A DNA stretch of 64,000 nucleotides from Epiperipatus broadwayi (lineage: Eukaryota > Onychophora > Udeonychophora > Euonychophora > Peripatidae), in contig JAQFVV010000042.1 of assembly GCA_028023455.1 (NCBI GenBank), positions 4,111,739 to 4,175,738 on the forward strand, written 5' to 3'. The position numbers and the translations under genes were made by a program. Below are positions 26,115 to 38,285 of this stretch, one piece after another. Each line of letters starts with the position of its first letter. Position 1 is the first letter of the stretch. The notes under the pieces are model-generated. The model searched no databases. It had not been told where the DNA came from and saw nothing but the letters and a program-made list of their open reading frames with translations.

Positions 26115-26245
26115 GGTATATATCACATGATCACTATCTCTTATACAAGCACATAATTGTTAATAAACAAGGCAAAACTCTCCATACAGTAGTGCCACCC
26201 TATGCCAATCAGAGTAATCAATGGATGCCTTGTTTAAAGGTATAT
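26115..26245 (-). repeat. Family A repeat, copy 4 (partial)
   Basis: Reverse complement of the right half of copy 3: 'cacatgatcactatctctta', 'actctccatacagtagtgcc', 'agtaatcaatggatgcc'. Truncated after the last block. Confidence 0.65.
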
Positions 26246-26779
26246 ATCATTCCAATGGTCTTTGTATGTAATTGCATTTGTTGTATAATTCTTAATTTAC
26301 TAAAAAAAAAAAGAAAAAAAAGAGTTTTTTGTATAATTTGTTCCACTCTTTGTTACAATAGGCCTCACTGTATTATTATTATTTTTTTTTTTTTTTATTA
26401 AAAAAAAATTTACAGTGTCAGGTAGCTACATTTGATAATTATAATAGTTTCATATAGAAGTTAAAGTTTTGCAATCAATCTGTGTGGTATTGTCATAACA
26501 TTTACTGCAGTAGTCTGAGATGTCGTCTCATCATCACAAATGATAATCTGTGCCCATGTGTCTACAAAGAGATGCTCTGGCACTTCACCGTATTATTAAT
26601 ATTATTATATTGAAACTGTGAACTATATTGTATCAATATAAACAACTTCAGTTATACATCGTCCAAAAAAAAAAAAGTGTACATAAATGAATTTAAAAAA
26701 TACATTAAAATTCATAAACTTAATATATTTTATGTGAGGAGCCACTTTTCCACTGTATGCCATCATATTTAAAAATTAA

Positions 26780-26935
26780 AATTGCAATCCTGTAAACAAT
26801 TCAATGTTGATCAGTAAATGGGTATTTAGCTATTTTTAAAAAGTTGGAAAACCACTCAAATTTTCACCAATCAAGTTGATTTCGCTGTTTACCTACATAT
26901 TGAGATCAGGGACTTGTTCATAAAGATTTAATAAC
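26780..26935 (+). repeat. Family D SINE body fragment
   Basis: 'gttgatcagtaaatgggtat' and 'ggaaaaccactcaaattttc' match 28035-28105 closely. Head absent. Confidence 0.55.
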
Positions 26936-27894
26936 TGATGTTAAATATTAATTTTTAATATTAATGTAAATTTTTTATATGCATTTTTAATAGTAAGGTC
27001 ATTCATTATTTTAAAATAAATGAATTTCGGAATATAAGATTAATTTAGTTTAATGCAATGTTGCTTAAATCCAGTATTATTTTACCAACACACTTTTTTG
27101 ATATCAAAAACTATATTTCAGCTAATTTGTTGATATAATATTAATCTAGAACGTTAATTTATCTATATAAACACTAATCAAAAATTTGTTTGATTATTTA
27201 TCTTAGCGAGAATACTTTATTTTTAAGTGATTAGTTTAGATCTTTTAAATTGGAAAGAAAAAAAGCCTGTTTGTGTGTGTGTGTATCTATGTGATAAATT
27301 GGTCTCATTTTTCATCTTGAATTGCATTATTTGAGAGCATTACCTTCAAAAACAAAATAAAAATATAAATAATGATAGCAAAGGTCTTGTAGTTAAAAAG
27401 ACCATATGGTTCAGTCAGTAATACATTATTGTAATGAGTGCCTTGAGGCAAGAAGCCTTTTTGCATGCAAGTGTAACGGTGGTCAAAGGAGAAGTGAGGG
27501 AGATAGGTCTGGGATTCATGCCACCTAATTATTGTTTTACTGTAAAATAATTACTACTTAATTAGTTGGTCATATGATAATGGTTCTGCTAGTTATCCGA
27601 AGATTGTTTTTAGTGATAGAGTGAGAATGTGACGTCTGTATAATTTAGGGGAAATATTTGAAGGTTGTGTGCTCTTAAGTTTAAAAACGTTGAAAAAGTG
27701 CACTTAAATCACCTGAGAAAAATAGAACAGAAAGATATACACTATATGCTTTTGGATTATTCACTCATTTTCAGTTTTAGACAAATAGGTCTGTATTTAT
27801 ATAATATAATTTTAAACTAATTTGTAAATATAGAAACATTTTTTGTATGACTGTAATTAAACAAACTATATATGTATGTGAGTGTATATTTACC

Positions 27895-28215
27895 TACCTA
27901 TATGAAGGACTTCGTGGCGCAATAATATTGCATTTCTGTGACATGGGTCAAATCTGGGCTGAATAAACTTGAAAAAAAAATTTAACATTTTTTTTTTACA
28001 TTTTATTTCAAGTTGCTAGATCATTGCAACCTAGATAACTACCCAATATCGATCAGTAAATGGGTATTTAGCTGGTTTCGACTAGCTGGAAAACCACTCA
28101 AATTCTCACAAACCAGCAATTGATAGTTTTGATAATTATCGACTACTCCTTCACTGTTTGTTCATGACAGAATGTTGGAGGGAGGGGGACTTTGTTCTGC
28201 AATGGGCTATTTAAA
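27895..28215 (+). repeat. Family D tRNA-like SINE, near full-length
   Basis: Head with box A-like 'cttcgtggcgcaataa' and box B-like 'gggtcaaatctgg'; T-run; body 'gataactacccaatatcgat', 'cagtaaatgggtatttagct', 'ggaaaaccactcaaattctc'; end 'gttggaggg...ctgcaatgggctatttaaaa'. Reference copy for the D labels in this annotation. Confidence 0.65.
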
Positions 28216-28287
28216 AACTTTTATCTTTCATCTATTTATATATAAACATTTTGTAATTATAAATTTTATTAAACGCTCATTATTATA

Positions 28288-28375
28288 TTAAGTAATATTT
28301 ACTAAGACTGTAACCTTTAGGAATAAGCGTCTGAAAAATTCGAAGGTAGGGACCATAATGTAGTTACTTATATAC
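28288..28375 (+). mobile_element. Solo end of the 154-bp MITE seen at 32207
   Basis: 'aagtaatatttactaagact' and 'gtaacctttaggaataagcg' match the left terminus of the element at 32207-32360. The other terminus is lost. Confidence 0.5.
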
Positions 28376-28570
28376 ATTTAAGTTCATAGCAATCAATTTA
28401 GTCATTCGATATTACTAAGAAATAGGTATCTAGATATTTTTAATTAGAGGATAGAACTAGAATGAAAAACTGATGACACCACATCTATCGAAAAATACTT
28501 TCTCCACTGTCGGGGGGGGGGGTTAACGTTTTTAGAGCTGCCTTTGTCCTGTATTGAGCTATTGAAATGC
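28375..28570 (+). repeat. Family D SINE body fragment
   Basis: 'aagaaataggtatctagata', the accessory tail with a G-run at 28511 and 'ctttgtcctgtattgagcta' match the 3' half of family D. Confidence 0.45.
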
Positions 28571-28705
28571 TGGTGTATTCATTAGCATACTTTTGAAATA
28601 TTAGATTAATAAATTTTCTATTTTTTTATTTTTTATTATTTGGTAAACAATATGAAGTGAAATTATAAAATAGGGACAATTTTTTTTTTTTCCGGTTAAT
28701 GTTAG

Positions 28706-29290
28706 CATAGGGTGACAGACACCCCAATTTTTCAGGATTTTTTCCATATTTTTTATTAGATGTTCCATTGTCCCCAAAATATCTTTTTGGGACCATTGTA
28801 TGTCCTGATTTTCAAATACTCATAATTATGTATTTGTCTTACATAAATAATTCATTGCAAAAATGATAGTTTCTTGGCCCTCTCAGTCCATTTCAGTCTC
28901 TACAGTAATATTATAAAAACCTCAGACAAATTCCAACACCAAAACCAAGATCGCTATTACATTATATGACCGGTTCTCAAGCTAGACACATTCTCACCTT
29001 GGAGCATGCACAGTCTGATTTTTGTAGGCTAAAATTTGAACTGCGCTTGCACCTGCTTTGAATGACCGTGTAGTTTTACTCGTTCTTTGTTTATATTAAT
29101 TTTCTATAGTAATAAAATTAATAGGAATATTAATAACCCTAAACAATAGACAAGATGCCAAAGAGGAAGTGTACTTACAATGATGAATATACACAGGAAT
29201 GGAGGTTTATAAAAAAAAAAGGAAGCAATGCGGTAAAAACTGATTGGTCATTATGTTCCACTTTTTGATTGAATCACTCTGGTTACCTTG
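28706..29290 (+). mobile_element. Second hAT-like DNA element with transposase N-terminal remnant
   Basis: The left end 'catagggtgacagacacccc' and right end 'tctggttaccttg' are imperfect inverted repeats of the AGGGTGACC type seen at hAT termini. Near the right end, ATG at 29155 opens a 37-codon frame to TGA 29268 that begins MPKRKCTYNDEYTQEWRFIK, the usual start of ZBED-type hAT proteins. The rest of the transposase is deleted. I could not find a convincing 8-bp target duplication, so the exact ends are uncertain. Confidence 0.6.
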
Positions 29291-29359
29291 CATTACCATT
29301 AATTACAGCATACTTCTGCCAATGTTCTGATTATACTTTTAACAGCTATGATTTTATTA

Positions 29360-29500
29360 CCCCAATTTTTTTTTCCAGATAGCAACCCAGTAAATCATTC
29401 ACTATTAGTTATTAATGGGTATTTAACTATTTTTAACTATCACCTCCCCCCAAGGACATTTTGATCACTTCTTTGTAAAAGCTGGTTAATAAGCACAGCA
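29360..29500 (+). repeat. Family D SINE body fragment
   Basis: 'ttattaatgggtatttaact' after a T-run and 'ccagatagcaaccc', as in the middle of family D. Both ends missing. Confidence 0.4.
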
Positions 29501-29835
29501 TTTATATTGCATATTTTAATTGTGCTATTTTTTAATGACCATTGTCAATAGGAATTCTTGCCAAATTCAGTTGTTATCATCTTTTATCATATTTTTATAC
29601 TTTGATTTTGAGATAATGTTGTATATCTGGATAATGACCATATGACATGATCAAAACTTTACGTCATTGTAAAATTATATGATTTCATAAAATAAAAATA
29701 ACTTATTAAAAGAAAATTGGAAGAGGAATTACTGTTTTTTTTTTTTATTATATATTACTTAGAATCAATTAAAAAAGAAAAAAATACAAATTTTATTATT
29801 TAATTAATAAAAATTACATCAATTTTAATATTAAA

Positions 29836-30265
29836 ATGGGCAAAATTCTTCATACAGTAGTGCCACTCAGTGCAAGGCAGAGTAATCAGTGGATGCCAAA
29901 AGATATAAAATCCCTATCTATTGCCTACTTATCCAATATCCCCAGACTAGTTTCTAGCTTGTGGCTTTCATCAGTGAGGAGTCTTGGATCTGAGAGCACT
30001 CATCTAGAACTTAGGATCTAATGCAACCCTCTAGCAGCCACCTTTTATCTCTACTTAACTACAAAACTATGAGTTTAAAATTGAAAATACAATAATATTT
30101 TCAATCCAAGCTCAATAGCTTATATAGACATATAGGTCTGAATTCAGTTCAGTACCCATACATTTTGGTGTCTTTTGTTCTTTATTAACCATAGCCATCA
30201 CTATCCTATTAGGCAGGATTCATATGATCACCATTTATTATGCTTGCTCATAACTGGTGATCATG
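29836..30265 (-). repeat. Family A repeat, copy 5, near full-length
   Basis: Reverse of copies 1 and 3: 'catacagtagtgccactcag', 'gactagtttctagcttgtgg', 'tcatcagtgaggagtcttgg'. It continues through the region shared with 1480-1650 ('acccatacattttggtgtct') to 'ggtgatcatgtgata'. With copy 1 it defines a full unit of ~330-430 bp. Confidence 0.65.
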
Positions 30266-30994
30266 TGATAATTAATTTTAATATTAATTAAATTGTTAAA
30301 ATCCCACTTGGTCTTTTCACTGGCATAAACTGTATTTTCCCCATTTATTAATAATTTTTTTCTTCTAGAATTTATCTCTAGTTTATGATAGATTTTCACT
30401 GAATCCAATTCTATTATAGAAAATTATTACTTCGTTTTTAAAGTTTTCTATGATATTAATTTTTAATAAATCTTAAATTTTGTTCATAAATGAATTTTGT
30501 AATAATTTTATTGCCAAAAGAATTTTGCATATTAACTGTCATCTAATGTCATGGAGCAAAAAGTGGATCATTTGAACAAATTGATTATAAATTGAGTTAT
30601 ATTTAATCATTCTCCCGAAATGGTCTCCACAGCAGCTTGGAATATCAGTAAATCAACTTTGAGGATAAACATCATGTAAATAATAAAAAATTTAGTAAAG
30701 AGTTTTCCTGTTTGTTCCTAAAATTTCAGTAAACCATAGTTCTTCTATAACATTTTTTATATAACTTTTATTTGGTGATTAGCCATACTGAACTTTTTAA
30801 AAAAACACCACACACATATGGGTTCTCAGTGTGCCATATTTAACTTGTTCTATTTTATTTTGTGATTTGTTCTGTTTTTTTCTACAGTTCTTAATTAGTT
30901 TTTTTATATCTTTTTCATCTTCACAATGAGCATATAATAACACCTTTATTCAGTTGAAGGCAAATATTATATTTAGTTATATGATTGATTGAGG

Positions 30995-31280
30995 AAATTA
31001 CAAATAGAAAGAGAAATTGGATTCCAATTGAGCATATATTAAGAAGAACGTTTAGTTTAATGGAAGATGTTTTGAAGGGAATGATGAGTGGAAATAAGAA
31101 GAAAGGATGGAAAAGATTGACATTGTTGGATTATATAAAGATAGGAAGAGTTATGTGGAATTGAAGGACTGGACATGAAGAGAATGGATTGGAAAAATGA
31201 ATGAATTGGTGACATGGACTAGTCTGTGGATCTGTCACTGGGACAGTATTATTTCTGATGATGATCTGTAGTTATATATT
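30995..31280 (+). mobile_element. LINE 3' terminal fragment, second lineage
   Basis: Frame-broken coding gives HILRRTFSLMEDVLKGMMSG and KKGWKRLTLLDYIK, then 'ctgtcactgggacagtatt' and a (GAT)n tail. This resembles the C terminus of RTE-like LINEs (a LLDD/RGR-type end) but differs from the family at 7555. Dead copy. Confidence 0.55.
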
Positions 31281-31424
31281 TTAATATTTTATATGGTTGT
31301 TCCTGAAAGTTACCATGAATTATAATATATACATCTAACAAGCAAAAAAATAAATCTTTTTATTTATTATTTTATACAGTGGAATTCTTTTACATCTTAA
31401 AAATATTTAACATTGTATAATTCT

Positions 31425-31700
31425 ATCTGAGATTTGAATCTGGATTAGATTTAACTTTGAACTTTGGCAGATTCCAAATAGGATTTTTTTTTTCCAGATA
31501 GCTGATTCATAGCCAGTCTAGTTATCCATTTAGGCTACTTAATAATTAAGTTCCTTCTTATTCTTAACTAGAAAGTAAAACAAGGGCGAACACTTAAATA
31601 TCATCACCTGTCACTTGATAATCATGGCAAAAGTTGCCTCCATTTCACTGTTTCTCTATGAGGCTGTTAGAGAGGCTTTTCTCCTGCAGTGACGAAAATG
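31425..31700 (+). repeat. Family D SINE copy
   Basis: Head box B-like 'gagatttgaatctgg', body 'gccagtctagttatccattt', end 'cacctgtcacttgataatca', 'gttgcctccatttcactgtt' and 'tctcctgcagtgacg'. One of the longest copies. Confidence 0.55.
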
Positions 31701-32206
31701 CAGTTTTGATGTTTTAACTAAATCTTAGATTTAACTTTAGTAAAAAATAATATAATTTGTAATTGGATTTATTTATTTTTAAAACAATGAGAGCTTAATT
31801 TCTAAATGTTGAGGTATAAAAGCTCATATGAAAATGTAATGTAATGTTGTGTGGCAGTCATAATGAATTAAATGCATATTGTACAATTATAAATAAATAA
31901 ACAATGGTATTACAACTAACCAATGAATGATATTATCTGTGCAACAAAAAATTATTTATAAATTCAAATTTTAAACAAAATTGATAAATTTTTCAAACAA
32001 TAGAAGGAAAAACTCAGGACCCTGAGATTTATTCTCCATATTTGTGGTAAAAATGCATGCTCTTCTTTCGTAATTGAAACAACTGATTTTTGATGTTTGA
32101 AAAAATAATTCACAATTATGCAAACTTCATTTTTATGAATAACAATGGAACAGGTTTTGAATTCAAAATAGCAAATGCAGAAATGCAATCTTTTATCTAA
32201 TCATTT

Positions 32207-32360
32207 ATAAGTAATATTTACTAAGGCTTTAACCTCAAGAATATGCGTTCCCATCTTTTCTTCCAAGGCGTAAGCTTGTGGTTAAGACCTGTAGAGGTCC
32301 CTAATATTGCATTTTTACACACATATTCTTGAAGTTAAAGTCTTAGTAAATATTACTTAT
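32207..32360. mobile_element. 154-bp MITE with terminal inverted repeats
   Basis: 'ataagtaatatttactaag' (32207-32225) and its exact reverse complement (32342-32360) end the element; pairing continues imperfectly inward ('gctttaacctcaagaatatg'/'catattcttgaagttaaag'). No coding. A solo end lies at 28288. Confidence 0.75.
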
Positions 32361-33535
32361 GTAATCAATGTGCGTTTAAATAAATTTCTAATCATTTATG
32401 TAAATTATTATATTAAAAAATTGCTACATATTGTAACGGGCACATACGTACATTACATTGTTTTTTATTAGTAAACATGAAAAGAATAAAAGTTTGCAAA
32501 TAAAACTTCCTTTTTAAGAATTAAAAATTGAAAATTAAAATTCTATACTAAACAAAATCGCACAGATGAAAAAAATTATTAAAATAAAACTTTATTAAAA
32601 ATAGAAAAAATATTTTAAAAGCAAAAACTTAAAAAGATTTAGAGATAAAAATATATTTTTAATTTTGGAAAACACATTAAGTAATCAGAAAATGGAAATG
32701 ATTATTTTAATTAGTCAAGGTGAACTAGCCTTTGGGCATTTAAATGTATAAGCAACAGTCAGATAGGAAAACAATAGAAACTAATAGCAAATGAGAGAAA
32801 TCCATCGGGGAAATTGGACCTCAATGGAAGGATCATCATCATAGATGATGTAATGTCAATTGAATCCTTAAAATTAATATAAAAGGAAAAGTTTGGAAAT
32901 TATTAGTTAGTTAGGAGAAGAGAGATGTGACTATATGTGTTGGTGCGGAGTTGAAGGAGAAGGGATTGAAAAGATGCACTCTTCAATCCCTTCAGTTTTG
33001 TTTAAAAAAAAAGAAATGACATCGGGTTTTTTTTACATTAAGGACCAGCTAAACTAAAAGACCTCTGGATAAATAAAAAACAATGGCTAACTGGATACCA
33101 ATATCTTCAGGATGGCATGGGAATTCCCATTCAAAATTACAAACAACTACAAATTATGGACCTTTTAAAACCGTAAGAACTTTAGATAATTCATGAACAT
33201 TAAATTAAAAACTTTCCATATTTAAAATAATTGCAATAGATTCCTATCTGACCAAACTAAATTATTTATTAATTAGTTATAATTTTATTTGATGTATTTC
33301 CTTTGTGTAAAATCATTTCCATTTATTTTTTTTTGTTCTTTTAAGTTTTATTTATGATTTTTGTTTTGCAATAAATTAAATTATATAAAGGTTAAACTTA
33401 AGTCGGTCGTGAATGGCTATATAGATTTGTAAAGTTATATTAGGGGAGGGTAATCTTAGTTTATTTGTTTTGTAGTTGAATTAGGTCAATGGATTGGATA
33501 TATTGGTGTAGTTAGTAGATGTAGTATGAGGTTCG

Positions 33536-33853
33536 CTACGGGCAGAATCGCTTTATACGCTGCACACACTCGCTTTGCTTATGGGAGGAATTATAAGACG
33601 GAGACCGCAGTTTTTTCCTGTAGAGTTTTTTTTTATTGCTCTTATCATCAGATAGATGTAGTATTCCTATTTGATGAGAAGCAATTTCGTCTCTTAACCT
33701 AATTGTGCTGTCATATTTCGTATTACATTGAACACATCGATATATCAGATGGATTGACGCCGGTTTAGCTGTGAACTTTTGGCCTAAGGTTAAATAAGGG
33801 ATGAATGTTTTCTTTTCAAATGCAAATCTATGTAGTCTATTCATACTCGACAC
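33536..33853 (-). CDS. Unassigned 105-codon ORF with one Cys-x2-Cys motif
   Basis: I do not recognise it. It is among the longest uninterrupted frames not explained by a repeat, in a block clearly richer in G+C than its surroundings. Seen: MSSMNRLHRFAF at the start, then YRCVQCNTKYDSTIRL and SHQIGILHL (a Cys pair with His residues 17 and 23 positions after the second Cys, so not a standard C2H2 finger), then a Lys/Arg/Ser-rich tail ending CVQRIKRFCP. No signal peptide or membrane segment. No splice structure or promoter is evident, and it lies antisense within a RUNX intron. It could be a transposon-derived remnant, a processed fragment or chance. Confidence 0.2.
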   Translation of the reverse strand: MSSMNRLHRFAFEKKTFIPYLTLGQKFTAKPASIHLIYRCVQCNTKYDSTIRLRDEIASHQIGILHLSDDKSNKKKLYRKKLRSPSYNSSHKQSECVQRIKRFCP

Positions 33854-35610
33854 TCTAAATAAAAATGCATTAAAAATAAGTTGGGTATAGACGCTTGCAT
33901 GGGTTCGTTACCGGTTAATTATGTTTCTGGTTTTCATATTTGATCAAAATGTATAGACATTCGGTAAATACTGATACCTTACGGTGAGTATCTAAGATGT
34001 ATTTATGTCAGATGTCTTTTAAGTTATTGGTGTCTTGCGGCATCTTATGATGAATGCCATTGGGTTTCTTATAAATTCCTCTCTGCATTTCCATCAATGA
34101 TTTTATATTTTGATCATTTATGTTTATTTTGAAATGTTTTTGACCATGTAATCTATGTAACAAATCTATACTCAACATTAAAAACACATTTTATAAATCC
34201 ATCTGTGCAAACTTATAAAATTTACAATGTAAACTTATAAAAATTAAAATGTAAAATCAAATTCTAAAATCAAATTAAAATTATAAAGTAAAAATAATGT
34301 TAAATGTTAAAGTAAACATCCTAAAATGATAATGTTAAATTTTTTATATATGTGCGTAAATAAATACTGGCAGTGGCTTATTTTATTCTTTTTTTTATAT
34401 ATTCTTAGATAAGAATTTATTATAAGATATAAATCTCTGCTGTTCCACTGAGCTAGTGACAATGGGCTAACGACCGGAAACAAAATATATAAAATAACAA
34501 TTTTTTTTTAACTTAAGTATCTGCCTACTATATAAATTTTTCTAGGTTCAAATGCCTAGATGGTGCCCTGTAGTGCAGATTACATTAAGTAGCTAATCCC
34601 AGATCGTTATAATATTATATAAATCAGCCATTAAATACTTTTTAGTAGGATTATTATGAAATATTAGAATGATTATATAATAAGCAATTTCTAATTTATA
34701 AACTATGTTCATGTTACTAGCAACGAATCCAAATAAGATTGAATTGTATTTTTTTTAAAAAATATATTTTTATATTCTTTATGTGAAAGATGAAGGTCAC
34801 ACAATTATGTAAAAAAGTTGGGTAGGAATTATAATCAATTCAATTTGAAACAAATCTTACCATGAATACTTACATTAGAAGTATATACACCAGGGGGCAT
34901 CAATCTTTTTTACCTACCTTCCATATTTGTACTCTTGTTAACAGTATAATTTCCCTACTGCCCATCAATGCCCAAACAACTTAATTTATTGCTTATGGAA
35001 ATAATTATACAAAAAAGGATTTATATTAGTAGATACAAAACAAATAACAAATTTAAATCAATTTAAAAAAATAAAATATATTTAATTTATTTTGAACTTG
35101 AAAATATTGATTAATTTATTTAAGGCATAAGCAACTTTGCAAACAAATTTAAGTGTTTATTGCGCATCTATAGTAATCTGCAGTTTTTCTTTTAACACCT
35201 GGCAAATACCACCCATCTGAAAGTTTTAAGTGCTCACTAGTAGGTGGTAGGGACCCAGTTGTTGACTTACACTGTATATAAATATATTGTAGTGAAGTAG
35301 AAATTTAATCACTTCCATTTTATATAAACAACACTAATTAAATTAACTATGTGAATAACTTATGAACTGTAAATACGATAGTATATTATGTATTTTATTT
35401 TTCACGCTTTCTAATAAAACAAATTAAATATTCTCTTTAAAATAAAATTCTAGCCAATTCTGACTTCTCGTTAATGATGATTGAGATCTTGGCATGGCTG
35501 ATGATGAGGATTCTTTTGAAACTAGTCCCAGGAATCTTTGCATTGTTATAATGTACAATTTAGAAATTTGCTATTATATAACTATCAAGTAACTAATAAT
35601 GCTAGATTTT

Positions 35611-35714
35611 TTTTTTAAGTGTCATAGCATCGGCTGGGACGCGAATCTGCAACCCGGGCAACTGCCTGATAGTGCAAGGCAGTCGCACTGACCTCTCGTC
35701 TACCAATGCAAGAC
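35611..35714 (-). repeat. Family C tRNA-like SINE with target duplication
   Basis: Flanked by AATGCTAGATTTT at 35598-35610 and 35715-35727, a perfect 13-bp duplication. Minus-strand orientation: the T-run on the left is the A-tail. Box B lies in the rc of 'ggctgggacgcgaatctgc'. The duplication shows it moved by retrotransposition and sets the family boundaries. Confidence 0.8.
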
Positions 35715-36774
35715 AATGCTAGATTTTTATATTACAAATTACAGCTTTTTAACAAATTATATAATTAATTCTGTTTTCTGTATATGTAATGTTATTGGTG
35801 ATATTTATACAAAATGAAATTGAATTAATATCTACCTGACTAGTATATAAATGCTTATTAATTGGCATAAAAAGCAAAATATTCATGATTGTGAATTTCA
35901 TTTGTTACTTTCAAATAAAGTAAATGATATACTTTTAATATGTTTGTGGCTATGGTTGATAAAACAAAGATTTTGTAAGCAAAAAATGTAAATATAACTT
36001 GAATTTTAATACTAATATTGTAGCATTGATGGCTGAACATCATTTGCCATTATTTGGATAGCGTTACTAAGAGATTCTGAATCATTCTTGCTACCAGATG
36101 AAGGCAGGATGTAGATGAAAATTATTTTTACATCATGGTAGGTTTTAAAAAAATTGGAATTGATTATAATTTTTATTTCGCTATTCTAAAAAATGTCGCA
36201 TTTAATAATTATATGATTTTTTATGCTATTAAATAAAACAGCAAGACTGATAAATGAAAAATCAGGTTTTATGTTTTTCTGATTTGTGATTGGTGATATG
36301 TAAAATCTTGGCACAGTTGATGAAAAAGATTCTCTTGAAATCAGCTTTATGAATCTTGATTTGTCATAGTTTACAATTTAGAAATCAGCTATTCTAAGGT
36401 TTTCTAGTATCTAATTTCTCAGTCATTTTACTAGAGGATGCTATTAATGTTAAACTGATTCAAATTTTTTATCTAGCATATTAAAATATTTTTATTCCCA
36501 TTCATTTGCACATGATAACAGATTGTATTTTATTTTGTTCTAAAATACTTTAAAAATTTATGAATTTTAAAAGTATTTTGAAATAACTATCATACCAAAA
36601 CTCCTCTTCGGAGACTTCAAGCAGAAATTAAGTCTCAATAAAATAATATAAAAATAAGAATTCAAAACTAATGTTTTTATTCATTAATGTATAAAAGAAT
36701 GGGAAAATGTTTAGTTAAAATATATATATGATGTTATAAAGGAGTTTCCAAATATTATATTATTTTAAGCCAAT

Positions 36775-37060
36775 ATACATCACATGACTACCTCCTCTTA
36801 TGTTTGTGTATAACTGTTGTTCAAGCAAGCAGAACTCACTATATATATTTCCACACACACAGCAAGCTAGAGTAATCAATGGATGCCAGAAGGCTTGTGA
36901 ATAAAATCCCCATCTAGTGCCTACTCATCCAATATCCCCAGATGAGGAGTCACTAGATGGGGATTTTATTCACAAGCCTTCTGGATCCATTGATTACTCT
37001 AGCTTGCTGTGTGTCGCAATATATATAGTGAGTTTTGCCTGTTCGAACATCAATTATATT
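36775..37060. repeat. Family A repeat, copy 6, hairpin form
   Basis: A nearly perfect palindrome: 'gctagagtaatcaatggatg', 'aggcttgtgaataaaatccc' and 'catctagtgcc' on the left are mirrored by 'agatggggattttattcaca', 'agccttctggatccattgat' and 'tactctagcttgctgtgtgt' on the right. Arms ~95-130 bp with a centre near 36938. Confidence 0.85.
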
Positions 37061-37329
37061 ATTTTGTTAGTAATTTACATGTTGTTTGGAGATTTAATTT
37101 TCAAGTTGATTATTTAAAAAGAATAAAAGTAAAGTTAATAAGATATGAATTACAAGTAATCATTACTTCTGCATATATATATATATATAGACTCAATCCC
37201 ATTTTTGCACAATTTTTTTTCTGTTCTATTCCAATTTAGCATTGTTGTTTGGTGGCTGTGTTTTTTTTTTTAAATATATTTTTAAAAATTTACATTTGAA
37301 TTTAGTTCTAAGAAATACCATTATCAATT

Positions 37330-37455
37330 TATTTTTAAATAAATTTACATTTGTAGGAAACTTCCCTCAATGTTATCTCATTCACTTTTGAAATGAAGAT
37401 TCTCAGAATTTGCTTTATAGAGAATTTCCCTCAATATTATCTCTTTTCATATCAA
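37330..37455 (+). repeat. Short tandem duplication (~95 bp unit)
   Basis: 'aaacttccctcaatgttatc' and 'gaatttccctcaatattatc' are separated by about 80 bases. Two units only. Confidence 0.4.
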
Positions 37456-38094
37456 TTAGCTTATGAATGTCATTTTATCTAATCAAAAAAAGTATTATTT
37501 GTATGCTGATAGGTAAATTACAGTATTGCATCAGCTAATTTATAAACTACAATCAAAATATTCTTTATAAGCATCTATTGCAATATTAGATAATGAAGAT
37601 GTTCTACCTTTTACAGAATTTAATTAATGGAAGCTTCAATTAAAATTTTATATAGATACATAATCCCATATTTATTATTTAGCATATGGATCTTTTTTGT
37701 TTAGACAACATATCTAGTAATAAAGTCTCTTAAAGGAATTTAGAGATATTTCAACCACGAGATATATTCACTAGTAGCTTTATTTTTTCATTTCTGTCAC
37801 TATATTCTTTGATTGGCACTCATTAGCAATATGGTTTGCATATGACCATGTCTACATAGATCAATGGGTCTTAAATTTTCTTTACTAGATGAGCACAATG
37901 TTATGGTAACATTTAGAAAGATCAAACCCCGATGGTTTTATGGTTGGATCTGAAAAAATAAAATTTTTGGAACCTCGTAAGAAATCTTTTTTTTTTTTTT
38001 TTGCACTATAATTCTTTAGTTGTTTAAAAAGATTATTGTTTGAACATTCAAAAAGGGGATCTTAAATCTTAGGTAGTGAAACTACTTATTAAGA

Positions 38095-38285
38095 TATTAT
38101 AGAGGATTTGAACACAGACCTTCAAACTCTCTTTAGCCATCCACTCTATCTCATACAACTGATACACATGATCAAACATGTGAAAAAGATAAGTGATCTC
38201 CAATATACGTATTTCATATTTTTCATGTGTGTGTGATCATGTGTGCTGGTTGTATGAGATAGAGTGGACAGCTGAAGGGAGCACA
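38095..38285. repeat. Family F end, inverted pair
   Basis: 'aggatttgaacacagacctt', 'ccactctatctcatacaact' and 'gatacacatgatc' face their reverse complement 'gatcatgtgtgctggttgta', 'tgagatagagtggacagctg'. Read on the minus strand, the left side has a perfect box B (GTTCAAATCC). Hairpin arms ~75 bp. Confidence 0.65.
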
